Assembly: GCA_051294375.1 (NCBI GenBank)
Contig: CM119268.1
Location: 5,107,878 to 5,171,877, forward strand
DNA from: Paraspadella gotoi
Lineage: Eukaryota; Chaetognatha
Direction of reading: 5' to 3'
Length of the DNA stretch: 64,000 bases
Shown: one piece after another, positions 49,964 through 60,108 of the stretch
Layout: each line of letters opens with the position of its first letter
How positions within the stretch are numbered: the first letter of the stretch is position 1
Notes under the pieces: generated by a model
Seen by the model: only the letters and a program-made list of their open reading frames with translations
Told to the model about the DNA's origin: nothing
Databases searched by the model: none
Translations under genes and position numbers: made by a program

Positions 49964-49964
49964 T
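49861..49964. repeat. (CTTT)n tetranucleotide array
   Basis: About 100 bp of CTTT units with one CTCCCTCT interruption. Confidence 0.93.
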
Positions 49965-50426
49965 GCCTCTTTTTTGCATTAGGATCAATTTGTCAAAATA
50001 CTGTTTTTGTCTTTGTCATCTTCTTTTAATTGTCATCTTCTTGTAATTTCATAATTTTTTTCTTGATTTTTCTTAATTTTTAGTAATATTTTTTTTAAAT
50101 TCAAAGTCAGCATATTTATCTACTTTTTTCACTTTTTTCAATTTTAATGCTTTTCTCTCGTCGACCGAATTATGGCTCTTTTTTTTTCTTGAGTCTTCTT
50201 TGAAGTAGCGATAATGGAATTTCCTCTCTCTCTCTCTCTATCTCTCTCTCTCTTTCGTTTTTAATAAATTTTTCCTTTCAAACTCTTCTTTTTTTGCGAA
50301 ATTTTCATGCGAAAACAAATTGTTTCCAATTTTGGTTTTCTGCCAAAAGTGGGTTTTCACTTTTTAGATTTTATTTTTTCTATTCGTATTTCATTATTTC
50401 TTTGTTTCTTCCTTCCTCTATCTCTG

Positions 50427-50430
<4 letters not shown>

Positions 50431-50510
<80 letters not shown>
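50431..50510. repeat. (CT)n microsatellite, uninterrupted
   Basis: 80 bp of perfect CT repeat. Confidence 0.95.
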
Positions 50511-50516
<6 letters not shown>

Positions 50517-51017
50517 TTATTTCCTTTTCTTTACTTAAATTTTTGCTTAGTTTGTGTCAGTTTTTTAAATTTTATTTTCCTTAAATTTATTTAGTGTTTT
50601 ATATTCATTTTCCGCTATCCTGTTATATAAAAAAAATAATATCTGTTTTCCGTTTTGCCTTATTTTTTCAATCTTTTCTTCTTTTTTTTTAACCCATTTT
50701 CTTATCTATTTTTCTGGCGACAACGAGGTTTCACGACGAAGCTTAAAAGTTCCTTCAAGAAAAAAAAGCAAAAACCATTACAATCGCACGATGCGCTTCA
50801 AGGGAACAACCGTTCAAACAAATTCAGTTTCATTTGAAATTGTATTTTCTTCAACTATGTCGCAATAACGACGCAATGATATAATCAATTGACTATGACA
50901 TTTTACTTACAAACATAAAGCTAATAATTAAAAACAGCTGACAAATAAACTGTTTTGCCTCAACACGAGCTACGCTTTAAACTCGGGGTGTGAGTCACAA
51001 ACAGATTAGACAAAGGT

Positions 51018-51078
51018 GGTGGAGGCTGTAGCGGCGGTGGAGGCGGCGGCGGCGGCGGCGGCGGCGGTGGAGGCGGCG
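51018..51078. repeat. (GGC)n / GGT trinucleotide tract
   Basis: Imperfect GGC/GGT/GGA run, resembling the Gly-coding runs of exon 5 (45010-45066) and of 59155-59215, but I find no splice-bounded frame here. Confidence 0.7.
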
Positions 51079-51765
51079 TGACTTGGCGTCGGGTTAAGTC
51101 AAAACTTTGTGGTTGAGAAATAATTTAGTATTTAAATGGTTTGACTTATGGACTTTTTTAAAGTAAAAACCGCTAAATAGCAACCATTTTAATTTATTTA
51201 ATGACAATAGAACTGACAGGACGAAATTATGCTAGAATAAACTTACGACGACGAAGATGACGACGACAGCCATAATTATTTCCCGTCCTAAATTAACGCT
51301 CGTCTTTTGTTTATTGATTTTTTTCTGCTCGTCTTCAAGAGTAGTACCGAAGCGCCCTCTACCATCTAGGAAAAAAGTATATCACATTATTGTTGAAAAG
51401 TTCATTTATTCAATTTATAATATACAAAACATTTGAAAACTTTTGCATTCTTTCTTTTGTCATCTACAATTCTACATGCTTTTTTTTTCTTCTCCCCCTA
51501 TTTTTTCCGCCTATTTCCTTCTTCTTTGTGTCGTTCGCTTTCTCCCTTCGTTTTTTTCATTTCTTTACTTTTCGTTTTTCCTTTTTCTCCCCGTTAAAAT
51601 TTCGCTTTTTTGTTTTCTTTGTTTCAATTTACTTTTCGCATCACAAATGGGAAATCGCGATTCAGTCTGTCTGTCTGTCCGTCTCGTCAGTCCGTCACAC
51701 GCGGAATACTCAAATCGTAGAGGCAGAAAAAAAAGATGTCACCCTAATTGTTCCAAAGGCAAACT

Positions 51766-51820
51766 CTCCCTCTCTCTCTCCCTCTCTCTCTCTCTACTCT
51801 CTTTTCTCTCTGTTCTCTCT

Positions 51821-51861
<41 letters not shown>

Positions 51862-51862
51862 T
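51766..51862. repeat. (CT)n microsatellite
   Basis: About 95 bp of CT with a few interruptions. Confidence 0.9.
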
Positions 51863-52257
51863 CTCCCCCACTTATTTTGCGCCCCCCGGGGTCCAAGACA
51901 AAGAAGAAATGCAAATTAGTTTTTCTTCCGGCGAGAAAATGAGATAAGGCCCGAGGCAATGTCGAAGATCGGGTCAGGTCGAAAAATGGTTGGGTGACCC
52001 GAGGCTGACCCCAAGATCCACCCGAGGCTGACCCCAGCCAAGGTCGACAACGAGGTTGACCCTGGGGCGTTACTATCTTGGTTGATCAATGACCACTGTT
52101 CACTGAACAGAGTTCAGGCTAATCTTGGAGGATAACTTTAAAAGTAAGAAGAAAGAGATCCGAGGTTCATCACTGATAAGAATGTTTAAAAACATTTACA
52201 CGAATGGCGAGATATCAAAATTTAATTTAAATTATTTTTTCCCTAATGTTAATTCAG

Positions 52258-52387
52258 CTCGATCTCGTGTTTACGTAGACAACAACAAAATAGAAGAGTC
52301 CCAACGACCCAAATCGGCGCAGAAGCATTTCTGCGAGCAGCATTACTGTTCCAGATCGAATATTTGCTGCAATTTTTGCGGCAAATG
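52258..52387 (+). other. Cysteine-rich open segment, possible unassigned exon
   Basis: After GTTAATTCAG, in the frame that exon 6 would supply (phase 1), about 43 codons are open and contain HFCEQHYC, then SNICCNFCGKC, i.e. C-x4-C-x6-CC-x2-C-x2-C. Composition is balanced and unlike the surrounding repeats. A donor that would rejoin exon 7 in phase exists (T then GTGTAG) but is weak. It could be an alternative exon, an exon of a nested gene, or chance. I do not recognise a family. Confidence 0.28.
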
Positions 52388-52451
52388 TGTAGCGTCATCC
52401 AGGATTGAATTTTGGTCTCTCAGTGGATCGGTCGGCTTGCTCCTTCTTTCT

Positions 52452-52483
52452 TACTCTCTCTTTTTCTCTCTCTCTCCTCTTCT

Positions 52484-52568
<85 letters not shown>
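52452..52568. repeat. (CT)n microsatellite
   Basis: Over 110 bp of CT with scattered TTCT and CCT interruptions. Confidence 0.92.
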
Positions 52569-53034
52569 ACCTTTCTTTCACTTGAAAAAACCCGCTCTTC
52601 ATTGGCTTTTTGCATTCAAAGGATTTCTCGTTTCAGATCGTTGATGAATTCTTAAACGTTTTCTTCTCTCTCCTCCTCAACATTTTTTTCCTCCCTTTCT
52701 CTCCCGCCTTTCTTTCCTTTCTTCCTCCCTTCCTCGATCTTTCTTCCTCCATCCGTCGTGTTCCTCCCTTTCCTCCTTCTACGTATCTCCTTCCTTTTCT
52801 CTCCTCCCTCCATTTTTTCTCCCTCTCTCCCCTTCTTTCTACCTCCCTTCCTTCCTTCCTTCATTTTCTTTGCTTCATTAACTCCCGACGAAAAAATTAT
52901 GTTTCTTCATCATTTCCTCTCATCGAGTTTTTAGCCGCATCTGCTTACAGAAGATTCACTCTGTCGGTCCGTCTGTCCATCCATCTGTCCGTTCGTTCAT
53001 CGGTTCGTCCCCCCTTAGCCTTAAACCCCAATTA

Positions 53035-53340
53035 TTCATGACTGGATGGGGCGATTTACTTTAAATTTTGTGTGTGAGTAAAGACGTACGTGATTGAGGT
53101 GGAAAACAAGTTTTGATGGAATCGTCCGAGTAAAAATGGGTTTAAATGGAGACAACAAAAAACCCGTTTCACTACTTTCGTTATTATGTTTTTTCTTTTT
53201 AAATTGAATATAAACATAACCTGAAACAACTTTAACTACAATAATTAATTGATTAAGTAAATTACTGATCATTATTTAATCAGCTGCTCACCGCTAATGA
53301 TTGAGGGCAGATTCGGTATTGTTTGGTCAAACTGGTTTGA
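53035..53340 (+). repeat. Copy of the dispersed repeat seen at 37.9 and 26.7 kb
   Basis: 53035-53185 matches 38040-38200 (GACTGGATGGGGCGATT, then TTGATGGAATCGTCCGAG). 53276-53340 matches 26735-26800 (CAGCTGCT, GCTAATGAT, GCAGAT). This suggests both parts belong to one composite element. Confidence 0.65.
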
Positions 53341-53414
53341 AAAAATTTATCCTCTCCTATTTCCTATTATTTTTCTATTACTCAATTTACTTCTTCTATA
53401 TTTTCTCCTTTATG

Positions 53415-53640
53415 AATTTGGTACAACCAATATAAAAGTGATCCATTCATTTAATAAATAAACTATCTCGCCCCTAACTTTGGAAAGGCTTTCGTGAGTT
53501 AAGGCTTCCACACTTACAAGATAATACTTAATTGCAAATCAGGACCCAGCAAGTTTTCAATAGAGACGACCTGGTTTTCTTAGCAATGAAATGATATAAT
53601 ATTTCAAAGAATATTTCAATTCAATTATATTCCCTCATGT
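53415..53640 (-). repeat. Solo monomer, inverted
   Basis: Reverse complement of the monomer found in the hAT-like arrays. Read on the minus strand it runs through ATTCTTTGAAATATT, TTATCTTGTAAGTGTGGAAG, AAAGCCTTTCCAAAGTTAGG and ATATTGGTTGTACC in the right order. Single copy inside intron 6. Confidence 0.7.
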
Positions 53641-53715
53641 CTCAGTTTTCATCTTATGTTCATCTAAACCCTTTTTTTTTCTTCCATCGCGTATCTTATT
53701 TTTATTTTAATATTT

Positions 53716-54320
53716 CCCCCCGATTTTCCTCCCTCTTCTATTTTCCATTTTTCTTTTTCCACTTCCCTTTTTTCTTTCCTCCCATTTTCCTTCCTTTTCT
53801 ACTTTCCATTTTCCATTTTCCACTTCCCTTTTTTCTTTCCTCCCATTTCCTCCCTTTTCTTCTTTCCATTTTCCTTTTTCCACTTCCCTCTTTTCTTTCC
53901 TCCCTTTTTCCTCCTTCTATTATCCATTTTCCTTTTTCCACTTCCCTGCTTTCTTTATTCCCATTTTCCTCCCTCTTCTATTTCCATTTTCCTTTTTCCA
54001 CTTCCCTCTGTTCTTTCCTCCCATTATCCTCCCTCTTTTATTTTTCATTTTCTTTTTCCACTTCCCTCTTTTCTTTCCTCCCATTTTCCTCCCTCTTCTA
54101 CTTTCAATTTTCCTTTTTCCACTTCCCTCTTTACTTTCCTCCCATTTTCCTCCCTTTTCTATTTCTATTTCCTTTTTCCACTTCCCTTTTTTCCCTCCCA
54201 TTTTCCTCCCTCTTCTATTTTCTATTTTCCTTTTTCCACTTCCCTTAATCCTTCCTCCCATTTTCTTCCCTCTTCTATTTTCCATTTTCCTTTTTCCACT
54301 TCCCTATTTTCTTTCCTCCC
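53716..54320 (+). repeat. Pyrimidine minisatellite, about 60-bp units, about ten copies
   Basis: Each unit reads roughly TTTCTTTCCTCCCATTTTCC, then TCCCTCTTCTATTTTCCATT, then TTCCTTTTTCCACTTCCC. The copies are regular and close in sequence, so expansion may be recent. Confidence 0.9.
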
Positions 54321-54369
54321 ATTTTTCACTTCAAGGATTCTGAGGAGTTGATAACGCGTTCTTAACGAG

Positions 54370-54595
54370 GTCGTTCCCCGTTCATCTTCCATTCATTCAT
54401 CGATGATCCATTCATAGCCCAACATGGATTCATTCCTCGTTCATCTTCCATTCATTCATCGATGATCCATTCATAGCCCAACATGGATTCATTCCTCGTT
54501 CATCGTCCATTCATTCCTAGTTCGTCGATCATACATTCTTCGTTTGTCGATCATTCATTTCTCGTTCATCGTTCATTCTTTCCTCGTTCAAAGTC
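54370..54595 (+). repeat. Short tandem repeat of about 62 bp, plus ATTCATTC tract
   Basis: Two nearly identical units contain CCATTCATTCATCGATGATC then CATTCATAGCCCAACATGG, followed by degenerate TCGTTCATCGTTCATTC copies. Confidence 0.85.
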
Positions 54596-54676
54596 TTTGA
54601 ATTACAAGTTTGCGTTTAATTTGATTTTTTGACGATGTACGATAAATGAGCCAGTAGATTGAGACTTGGTAAAAAT

Positions 54677-54724
<48 letters not shown>
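54677..54724. repeat. (GATA)n tetranucleotide array
   Basis: About 48 bp of perfect ATAG repeat. Confidence 0.95.
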
Positions 54725-54725
<1 letters not shown>

Positions 54726-54863
54726 AAGATTACTACATTTAGAATAAAAGATTTCGCCTCTTATTCCATAACAAGAGAAGAAAAAAGCCGCCAAGAACAG
54801 TCGCTAGAATTATAAAAATATATTTTCTTTCTCTCCATCTCTCTCTTTCTCCCTCTCATACTA

Positions 54864-54895
<32 letters not shown>

Positions 54896-54898
54896 CTC

Positions 54899-54940
<42 letters not shown>

Positions 54941-55647
54941 CTGTCTGCCCTCCCCAAAAAACTGGAAATCCCTCGGAATCTCCCTTTTTATTAGATCCTT
55001 TAAAAAATGGGGAAAAAATGGGGAGACGTGAAGGGAAAGAGGAATAAAGGAATATCTCTCCCTTTATTGTTTGTTTTCTCTGCGCCATTTTGACAGTATG
55101 TACCGGCCATAACGACTTTTTTTCTATTTTCTTTTCATTTCTTTTACCTTTTTTTTTCTTTTCATTTTCTTTTTTTATTTTTTTATTTTTTTTTTCTTTG
55201 TTTTCGTTTCTTATTTTTTTTTATTTTTTTTTATTCTTTTAATTTTGTCTTTTCTTTTCTTTTTTCTTTTATGTTGAGTTCGTTTTATCTTTTCTTTTCC
55301 TTTTTCTTTCTTTTGGTTTTCATTGCATTTTATTTTCTGTTCCTTTTTTTACCATTTCTTTTTTTCTTTTTCTTTTTTTGTAATTGATCTTTTAATTATT
55401 TATTTTCACTTACAATTACAATTTTGTTTTGGTTTTCGTTAATTTCTATTTTTTCTCTCTACCTCTTTTTTTCTTTTCTTCCTTCCCCTTAACCCTCCTC
55501 CAGTTTTAGATTCCATCCACACGCTCTTGTCATAACACGTGATTCCATTTGCTTTTTCGATCCCAACATCGTCTTGGAAGTCACGTGACACAGAGCAGAG
55601 TTTGAAGCCAGGCGCTATTTAAATGGCTGGAGAGAGAGAGAGAGAGA

Positions 55648-55764
55648 NNNNNNNNNNNNNNNNNNNNNNNNNNNNNNNNNNNNNNNNNNNNNNNNNNNNN
55701 NNNNNNNNNNNNNNNNNNNNNNNNNNNNNNNNNNNNNNNNNNNNNNNNNNNNNNNNNNNNNNNN
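55648..55764. other. Assembly gap of 117 N inside a (GA)n run
   Basis: 117 undetermined bases with GA repeat on both sides (55630-55647 and 55765-55797), so the (GA)n array is probably collapsed or unresolved. Confidence 0.99.
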
Positions 55765-55799
<35 letters not shown>

Positions 55800-55936
55800 A
55801 GAGTTTGAAGCGAGGCGCTTTTAAATGGAGAGCGTTGACAAATGAGGTCGCCGTGCTGGGGAAGGGGGGGCGTTTAAAGGGATGTTCTTCAACAGGAGTT
55901 GATGTTGTTGAACGATGCGAGGAATGAATGAGAAAT

Positions 55937-55969
<33 letters not shown>

Positions 55970-56348
55970 TAGAGACGTTCCTCAACAAATTACTTGTTGT
56001 GTCGGTATTTACCCAAAAAAAAGAGAGAATTGTGTTGTTGTTATGTTCTTTGAGCCTTTAAAGAAGAGTCATCTCTTTTGTCAAAAGTTGATTGGTTCTG
56101 CTTCCCCTTATTGTCAGTAGTGATTGGTTCTCCTTTCAAAGGACGTCAGGGTTAATAGTTTTTAGGAAGCAAGTGTTTTTATACATTGGTTTAATTTATT
56201 TTTAATATGACTAAAGTTTATCACTTTGCTATATTTATTTCTGTTTTATCTTTTTTCTTTCCTCTCTTTCCTCCCCCCTATTCTTCTTTTTCCTTTCTTT
56301 CTTTGCCCTCTTCCACCATTTCACAAAGATTCACCTTTTTACCCACAG

Positions 56349-56510
56349 CGTCACCAGTGACCTCCTCCTCCTCCTTCTCCTCCTCCTCCTCGTCCTCCTC
56401 CGGCGATGACATCCCCAACTGTTCGTCGCTCGAACTTCGATGTCGCGAGGACGACGACTGCAGAGGAAGACTCGACGACTATATCTATGGATGTGCCGAG
56501 GATGTGGAAG
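56349..56510 (+). CDS. GFRalpha-like receptor exon 7: Ser-rich linker and start of domain 3
   Basis: Enters in phase 1 (completing the Ala codon begun in exon 6) after CCCACAG. It encodes a Ser-rich linker with an eight-Ser run (TCC/TCG codons), then GDDIPNC and a third C-x6-C-x5-C-x10-C motif, with cysteines at residues 25, 32, 38 and 49. The DDDCRGRLDDYIYGC stretch matches the C-R-x-R-L-x-D pattern that opens domain 3 of GFRalpha proteins. It ends in phase 1 with donor GAAG then GTGAGA, embedded directly in a (GA)n microsatellite. A frame-broken duplicate lies at 61559-61714. Confidence 0.88.
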
Positions 56511-56512
56511 GT

Positions 56513-56600
<88 letters not shown>

Positions 56601-56662
56601 ATATTAAAATTACACACACCCGTTTCAAACTTATCTATTGACTGACTCTTCTCCAACCCAAG
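56511..56662. repeat. Intron 7, mostly (GA)n
   Basis: This 152-bp intron begins GTGAGAGAGAGAG and is GA repeat for its first 90 bp. It ends CCAACCCAAG with only a weak pyrimidine tract. Confidence 0.8.
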
Positions 56663-56812
56663 GGAAATGTCTTCGCTCATCGCGCCGAGGCCTGCGAATA
56701 TCCGCTCATCGGTCTCCTTGGAACGATACTCACCTCGGAATGCACCCTGCGACGACGACGACGACAAACGACGACGCGCGCAGGGGAATCAACATCTGAC
56801 AGACGACGTCAG
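56663..56812 (+). CDS. GFRalpha-like receptor exon 8 (domain 3), frame-disrupted copy
   Basis: Should continue domain 3 from exon 7, with a Lys-Cys start, EACEYPLIGLLGTILTSEC, a CTC motif and an Asp run. Compared with the intact copy at 60869-61013 it carries five extra single bases (150 against 145 bp), which break the frame several times. The segment EACEYPLIGLLGT aligns with the conserved C-x5-YSGLIGT region of GFRalpha domain 3. The insertions look like sequencing errors, not decay, because flanking intronic sequence is equally affected. The donor is CAG then GTAGAA. In another frame of this copy the sequence stays open past the donor (VETDACPWNGSFNSVRLNV), so read-through is a rival model. 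Confidence 0.7.
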
Positions 56813-56897
56813 GTAGAAACGGACGCTTGTCCTTGGAACGGGTCGTTCAACTCAGTTCGTCTGAATGTCCAAGACGGCGCTTTCTTCATTTTAGACA

Positions 56898-56909
56898 GAG
56901 ACGGAGAGC

Positions 56910-56996
<87 letters not shown>

Positions 56997-57058
56997 GAGA
57001 GCGAGAGAGAGAGAGAGAGGAGAGAGAGAGAAGGAGAGAGAGAGAGAGAGAGAGAAAT
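56898..57058. repeat. (GA)n microsatellite
   Basis: About 160 bp of GA with a few CGAGAG interruptions. Confidence 0.93.
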
Positions 57059-58017
57059 GAGAGGCCTGAAAATGGAAAAAATAAAATAAGGAAAAAAAAA
57101 GAAACTAAAGGCAAAGAGAATGAGAAGAAAAGATATGAAGAAAGATGTCAGAAATGATAATGACAAAGGAATTAAGGAATAAAGAAAAAGAATAAAAGAT
57201 CAAATAGCAAGCAAATTCGAAAGGATATCAGTTTCTTATCTCATTGGATTACATGATATGATATCGGATGTCGGAAACTTCGGAGAGCGAGCGTCTTCCT
57301 CCGTTTTAGCTTTTATAGTTTATACTATAAATGTATTATTACAACTACTACGGCTACTACTGAATATGTAGCTTTTTCAGTATCAGTGGTTTGTTTGAAA
57401 TCCGTTAACATTGTAAAAATTATCATGCTTTCTTTCACGAGTCTTATTGTGCAGAATACCGGTTCAACTCATATAATTATTTTTTGTAACGACCTCCAAA
57501 CTAGTTAGAACATTCAACCTCATTTTCCAGGAAAATTCATTGCAATGGTCGCGTTTTACAGTTAACAGTTGACAGTTAGTTCTGTGCAGTTTACAAGTTT
57601 ACCAACAACATTCTTTGACAGTTGAATCTTCGTGTATACGTAATATTTACGACATGAAAACAATTTTAAATATTGTTTTACATCTCGCCCCCTTTTTTTC
57701 ACTCATTTTGGCTGACTTATGTATATGTATGGATGATTTGTTTGTTTTCTGTACTGAATCAACCTTGTTGCATTCGAATAAAGCGCTTTATAACATGCTT
57801 CTTCGTAAATTCGTAATCTGATTAAATCATTAAACTTATTCACTCAAATGCGACTCGTAATTTTATTTATCTCCCTCTCTCTCTTTTTCTTTCTTTCTCT
57901 CTTTCTCTCTTTCTCTCTCTCTCTCTCATCTTCTCTCTCTCTCTCTCTCTGTGAATTAAAATTTATAATAGTATTGTTTATGTTGTACTAATATACATCA
58001 ACTCTCTTCTCTCTCGT

Positions 58018-58057
<40 letters not shown>

Positions 58058-58224
58058 GTCTCACGTCCTCTCTCTCTCTCTCTCTCTCTCCACCTTGTCT
58101 TCCAATCGTGCCTGTGCAACTGAAAGACATTCCTTAGCTAATTGAGTAAAAAATAGGGAGAGTCACGCAGTAGCAATTTCAACACGTTGCTTCCGCCTTT
58201 GTTCTGTCTCGTCTCCGACTCTTC

Positions 58225-58270
<46 letters not shown>

Positions 58271-58980
58271 ATCTCTCTCTCTCTCTCTCCTCTCTCCTCT
58301 CTCCTCTCTCTCTCTCTCGTTTTCTAATGAGACCTCCCGTTTCGTTCTTCTCTCTTTCTTCTTCAATAATTTAACAATAAACTTTTCATCTCGGTGTTTT
58401 ATCATTCACAAGCATTTGTCACTTCCGCGTTTTTCATCCCACCCAACTGAATTTTGGCAAGATCGCGTTTTAATTTTTTTAATAAATGTTTTTTTTAAAA
58501 GTAACAGGATGCTTCTATATCTATAAATTATAATAATAGTTTCGTTTGGCGTTGCTATCTTCCACCAATTGTTCCCAGAAGAAATCAACTGTCAAAATGA
58601 TCTTTGTGGTTGAAAATTACAAAATAAAGTTGGTTAACATCTCGATTATATTTTTTTAAAACTATGAAATAGCCTTGTCATATAGATCCAAGACTATCTA
58701 CCCAAAAGGTCATTGGTCAAAGGTCAAAGGTCATGAAGACTAAAAATAAAGGTCGAGACTCCTGGTGACATGACCCTTGATGAACCTGGAAAAGAAAATG
58801 TTTAATTCTCGTCTTTCTTCTCGGATCTCGACAAGCGAAATATTAGAATTCGTTACGGAGGTTACTTTAATTTCTATGAAATGAAATACTGAAGACCACA
58901 CTTCCCACCTCCTTCTCTACCTGTCCTCCTCCCTCCTCCTGCTCCTCCTCCTTCTCCTCCTCCTCCCTCTCTTTACTTAG
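57059..58980. repeat. Non-coding segment duplicated at 62471-64000
   Basis: Nearly the whole segment (landmarks GAGGCCTGAAAATGG, CGGAAACTTCGGAGAG, TTTGACAGTTGAATCTTCG, the CT runs at 57870-58320, and the AGGTCA cluster) recurs in the same order from 62471 to the end of the window, with single-base indels. A short frame at 57615-57821 with a hydrophobic start is broken in the second copy, so I do not call it a gene. Confidence 0.8.
58707..58733 (+). promoter_or_regulatory. Cluster of AGGTCA half-sites, including a perfect DR1
   Basis: AGGTCA at 707-712, TGGTCA at 714-719, AGGTCA at 721-726 and AGGTCA at 728-733 (offsets from 58000). The last two form a direct repeat with a 1-bp spacer, the classical site for RXR, HNF4 and COUP-TF type nuclear receptors. 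The cluster is retained in the duplicate at 63784-63810. Binding is inference only. Confidence 0.45.
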
Positions 58981-59261
58981 ATGCGTCCACGCCCAGACTC
59001 GGCGTCGCCAATAATTCTTGTGCATCTCGGAACGAAACTCGATTTATCATTTAGCGACGCAAAATCTCAAGGAAGTGGTGGAGCGGTTTTTGTCTCTCCG
59101 CCAATCGAGAGGCGGTCTAACCGACGCCACCAACGAGTTCCACGGTGGATGGCGTGGTGGTGGCGGCGGAGCGGGCGGAGGCGGCGGCGGAGGCGGTGGT
59201 GGCGGGGTGACTGCGGTCAAGAAAAGAAACGCGGGTGAAACGGGCGGCCGCTAAATTTCAG
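58981..59261 (+). other. Possible damaged 3' exon of the receptor gene
   Basis: Bounded by CTTTACTTAG and by a strong donor CAG then GTAAAA. No single frame is open throughout: one frame gives STPRLGVANNSCASRNETRF and then stops, and a second continues NLKEVVERFLSLRQSRGGL followed by a Gly-rich run (GGC/GGT/GGA) like exon 5. A single-base error would join them. This may be the region after domain 3, but neither frame starts in phase with exon 8. Alternatively it is unrelated. Confidence 0.3.
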
Positions 59262-59282
59262 GTAAAAATTCGTTGATAAATA

Positions 59283-59288
59283 AACATT

Positions 59289-59344
<56 letters not shown>

Positions 59345-59346
59345 TA

Positions 59347-59381
<35 letters not shown>

Positions 59382-59415
59382 CATTAATATTAATTAATAT
59401 TAATTAATATTAATT
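59283..59415. repeat. (ATT)n trinucleotide array
   Basis: About 100 bp of TTA/ATT repeat followed by (TTAA)-rich ATTAATATT units. Confidence 0.93.
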
Positions 59416-59628
59416 AATCCACCCTCCACAGCAGTCTTGGGACGCCAACGACTAAATGCCGGTTCTCCTCCCGGATCGTCCTCTTCCTCTTCCATCCCCT
59501 CCTCCTCTTCCTCCTCCCATTCCCACCCCTCCCCCCGCTCCTCTTCCCCGCTGTCCTTCAGCCACTCCAGCCGCGGCCTACCTCCCCTCCTCTCTCTCCC
59601 TCTTTCCTTCCTCCTCCCTCCCTCTCAG

Positions 59629-59817
59629 TTTTACTCCACCCTCTATCGCGGCCAGAGTCTGTCCGCGTCTACGGACTCGGCGCGTCCGGCTTGCTCCAGA
59701 GAATGCCGCTGCAGAGAAGACGCGGCCGCCGCTCCCGCCGTTCCAGCCGCGGCCGAGAGACTTCGCGGCTGGACCTGCCTGCCCCCAGTGTGCCTTCCCG
59801 TCAAGTCCTGCGTGTGA
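59629..59817 (+). CDS. Candidate cysteine-rich 3' exon
   Basis: Follows an excellent pyrimidine tract ending CTCTCAG (59622-59628). In phase 0 it encodes 62 residues ending at TGA (59815-59817): FYSTLYRGQSLSAS, then RPACSRECRCRED, an Ala-rich stretch with RLRGWTCLPPVC, and KSCV. Seven cysteines in 62 residues and the GC-rich, CpG-rich composition match the other exons of the receptor gene, and C-R-C-R-E-D resembles the CxC end of a GDNF/GAS1 domain. All three frames are open for long stretches here, so the frame is not proven. Its link to exon 8 (phase 2) is not direct. Confidence 0.4.
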   Translation, partial: FYSTLYRGQSLSASTDSARPACSRECRCREDAAAAPAVPAAAERLRGWTCLPPVCLPVKSCV

Positions 59818-60108
59818 ACGACGTCGCCACGCCACTTCCGGTCGGCGATTCGAAAACGGGGATGAAGTGCCGACGGACGCAGGAACTCTCTGGCCGCTGC
59901 GCCGTCGGACGGATCGTCTGCGCTTAAAACCGGAAACGGCGAAACCCGAGGGACGAACGACGACGAACGACGAGGACGAGACGAGGGGTCCCCGAGTTCG
60001 ATCCCCGTCTTCGAGAGGAATAGTCCTTCATCTCGGTACAGTCGAATCGAAAGAGGAAAATCTCATGAAGAAATTCCAACCCAAGATTTCTCTTTGACGA
60101 CGCTGCAG

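Larger units (their letters stand above)
46420..56348. other. Intron 6, 9.9 kb, repeat-filled
   Basis: Holds a CCCTAA-type tract (46790-46990), minisatellites near 47.1, 48.4, 53.7 and 54.4 kb, a 900-bp degenerate TCG tract near 49 kb, tetranucleotide and (CT)n arrays, an inverted solo monomer at 53.4 kb, a cysteine-rich open segment at 52258-52387 and a 117-N gap. It ends in a C/T-rich tract before CACAG. Confidence 0.7.

Noticed and set aside
57615-57821. Small frame with a hydrophobic start resembling a signal peptide
   Set aside because: The duplicate at about 63015-63225 breaks the frame, and no second exon or domain is visible.
59456-60097. A 213-codon Pro/Arg-rich frame
   Set aside because: Lies in very GC-rich sequence where all frames are open; low in cysteine and rich in Pro/Arg, and it crosses a strong acceptor at 59628. 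The overlapping cysteine-rich frame is preferred.
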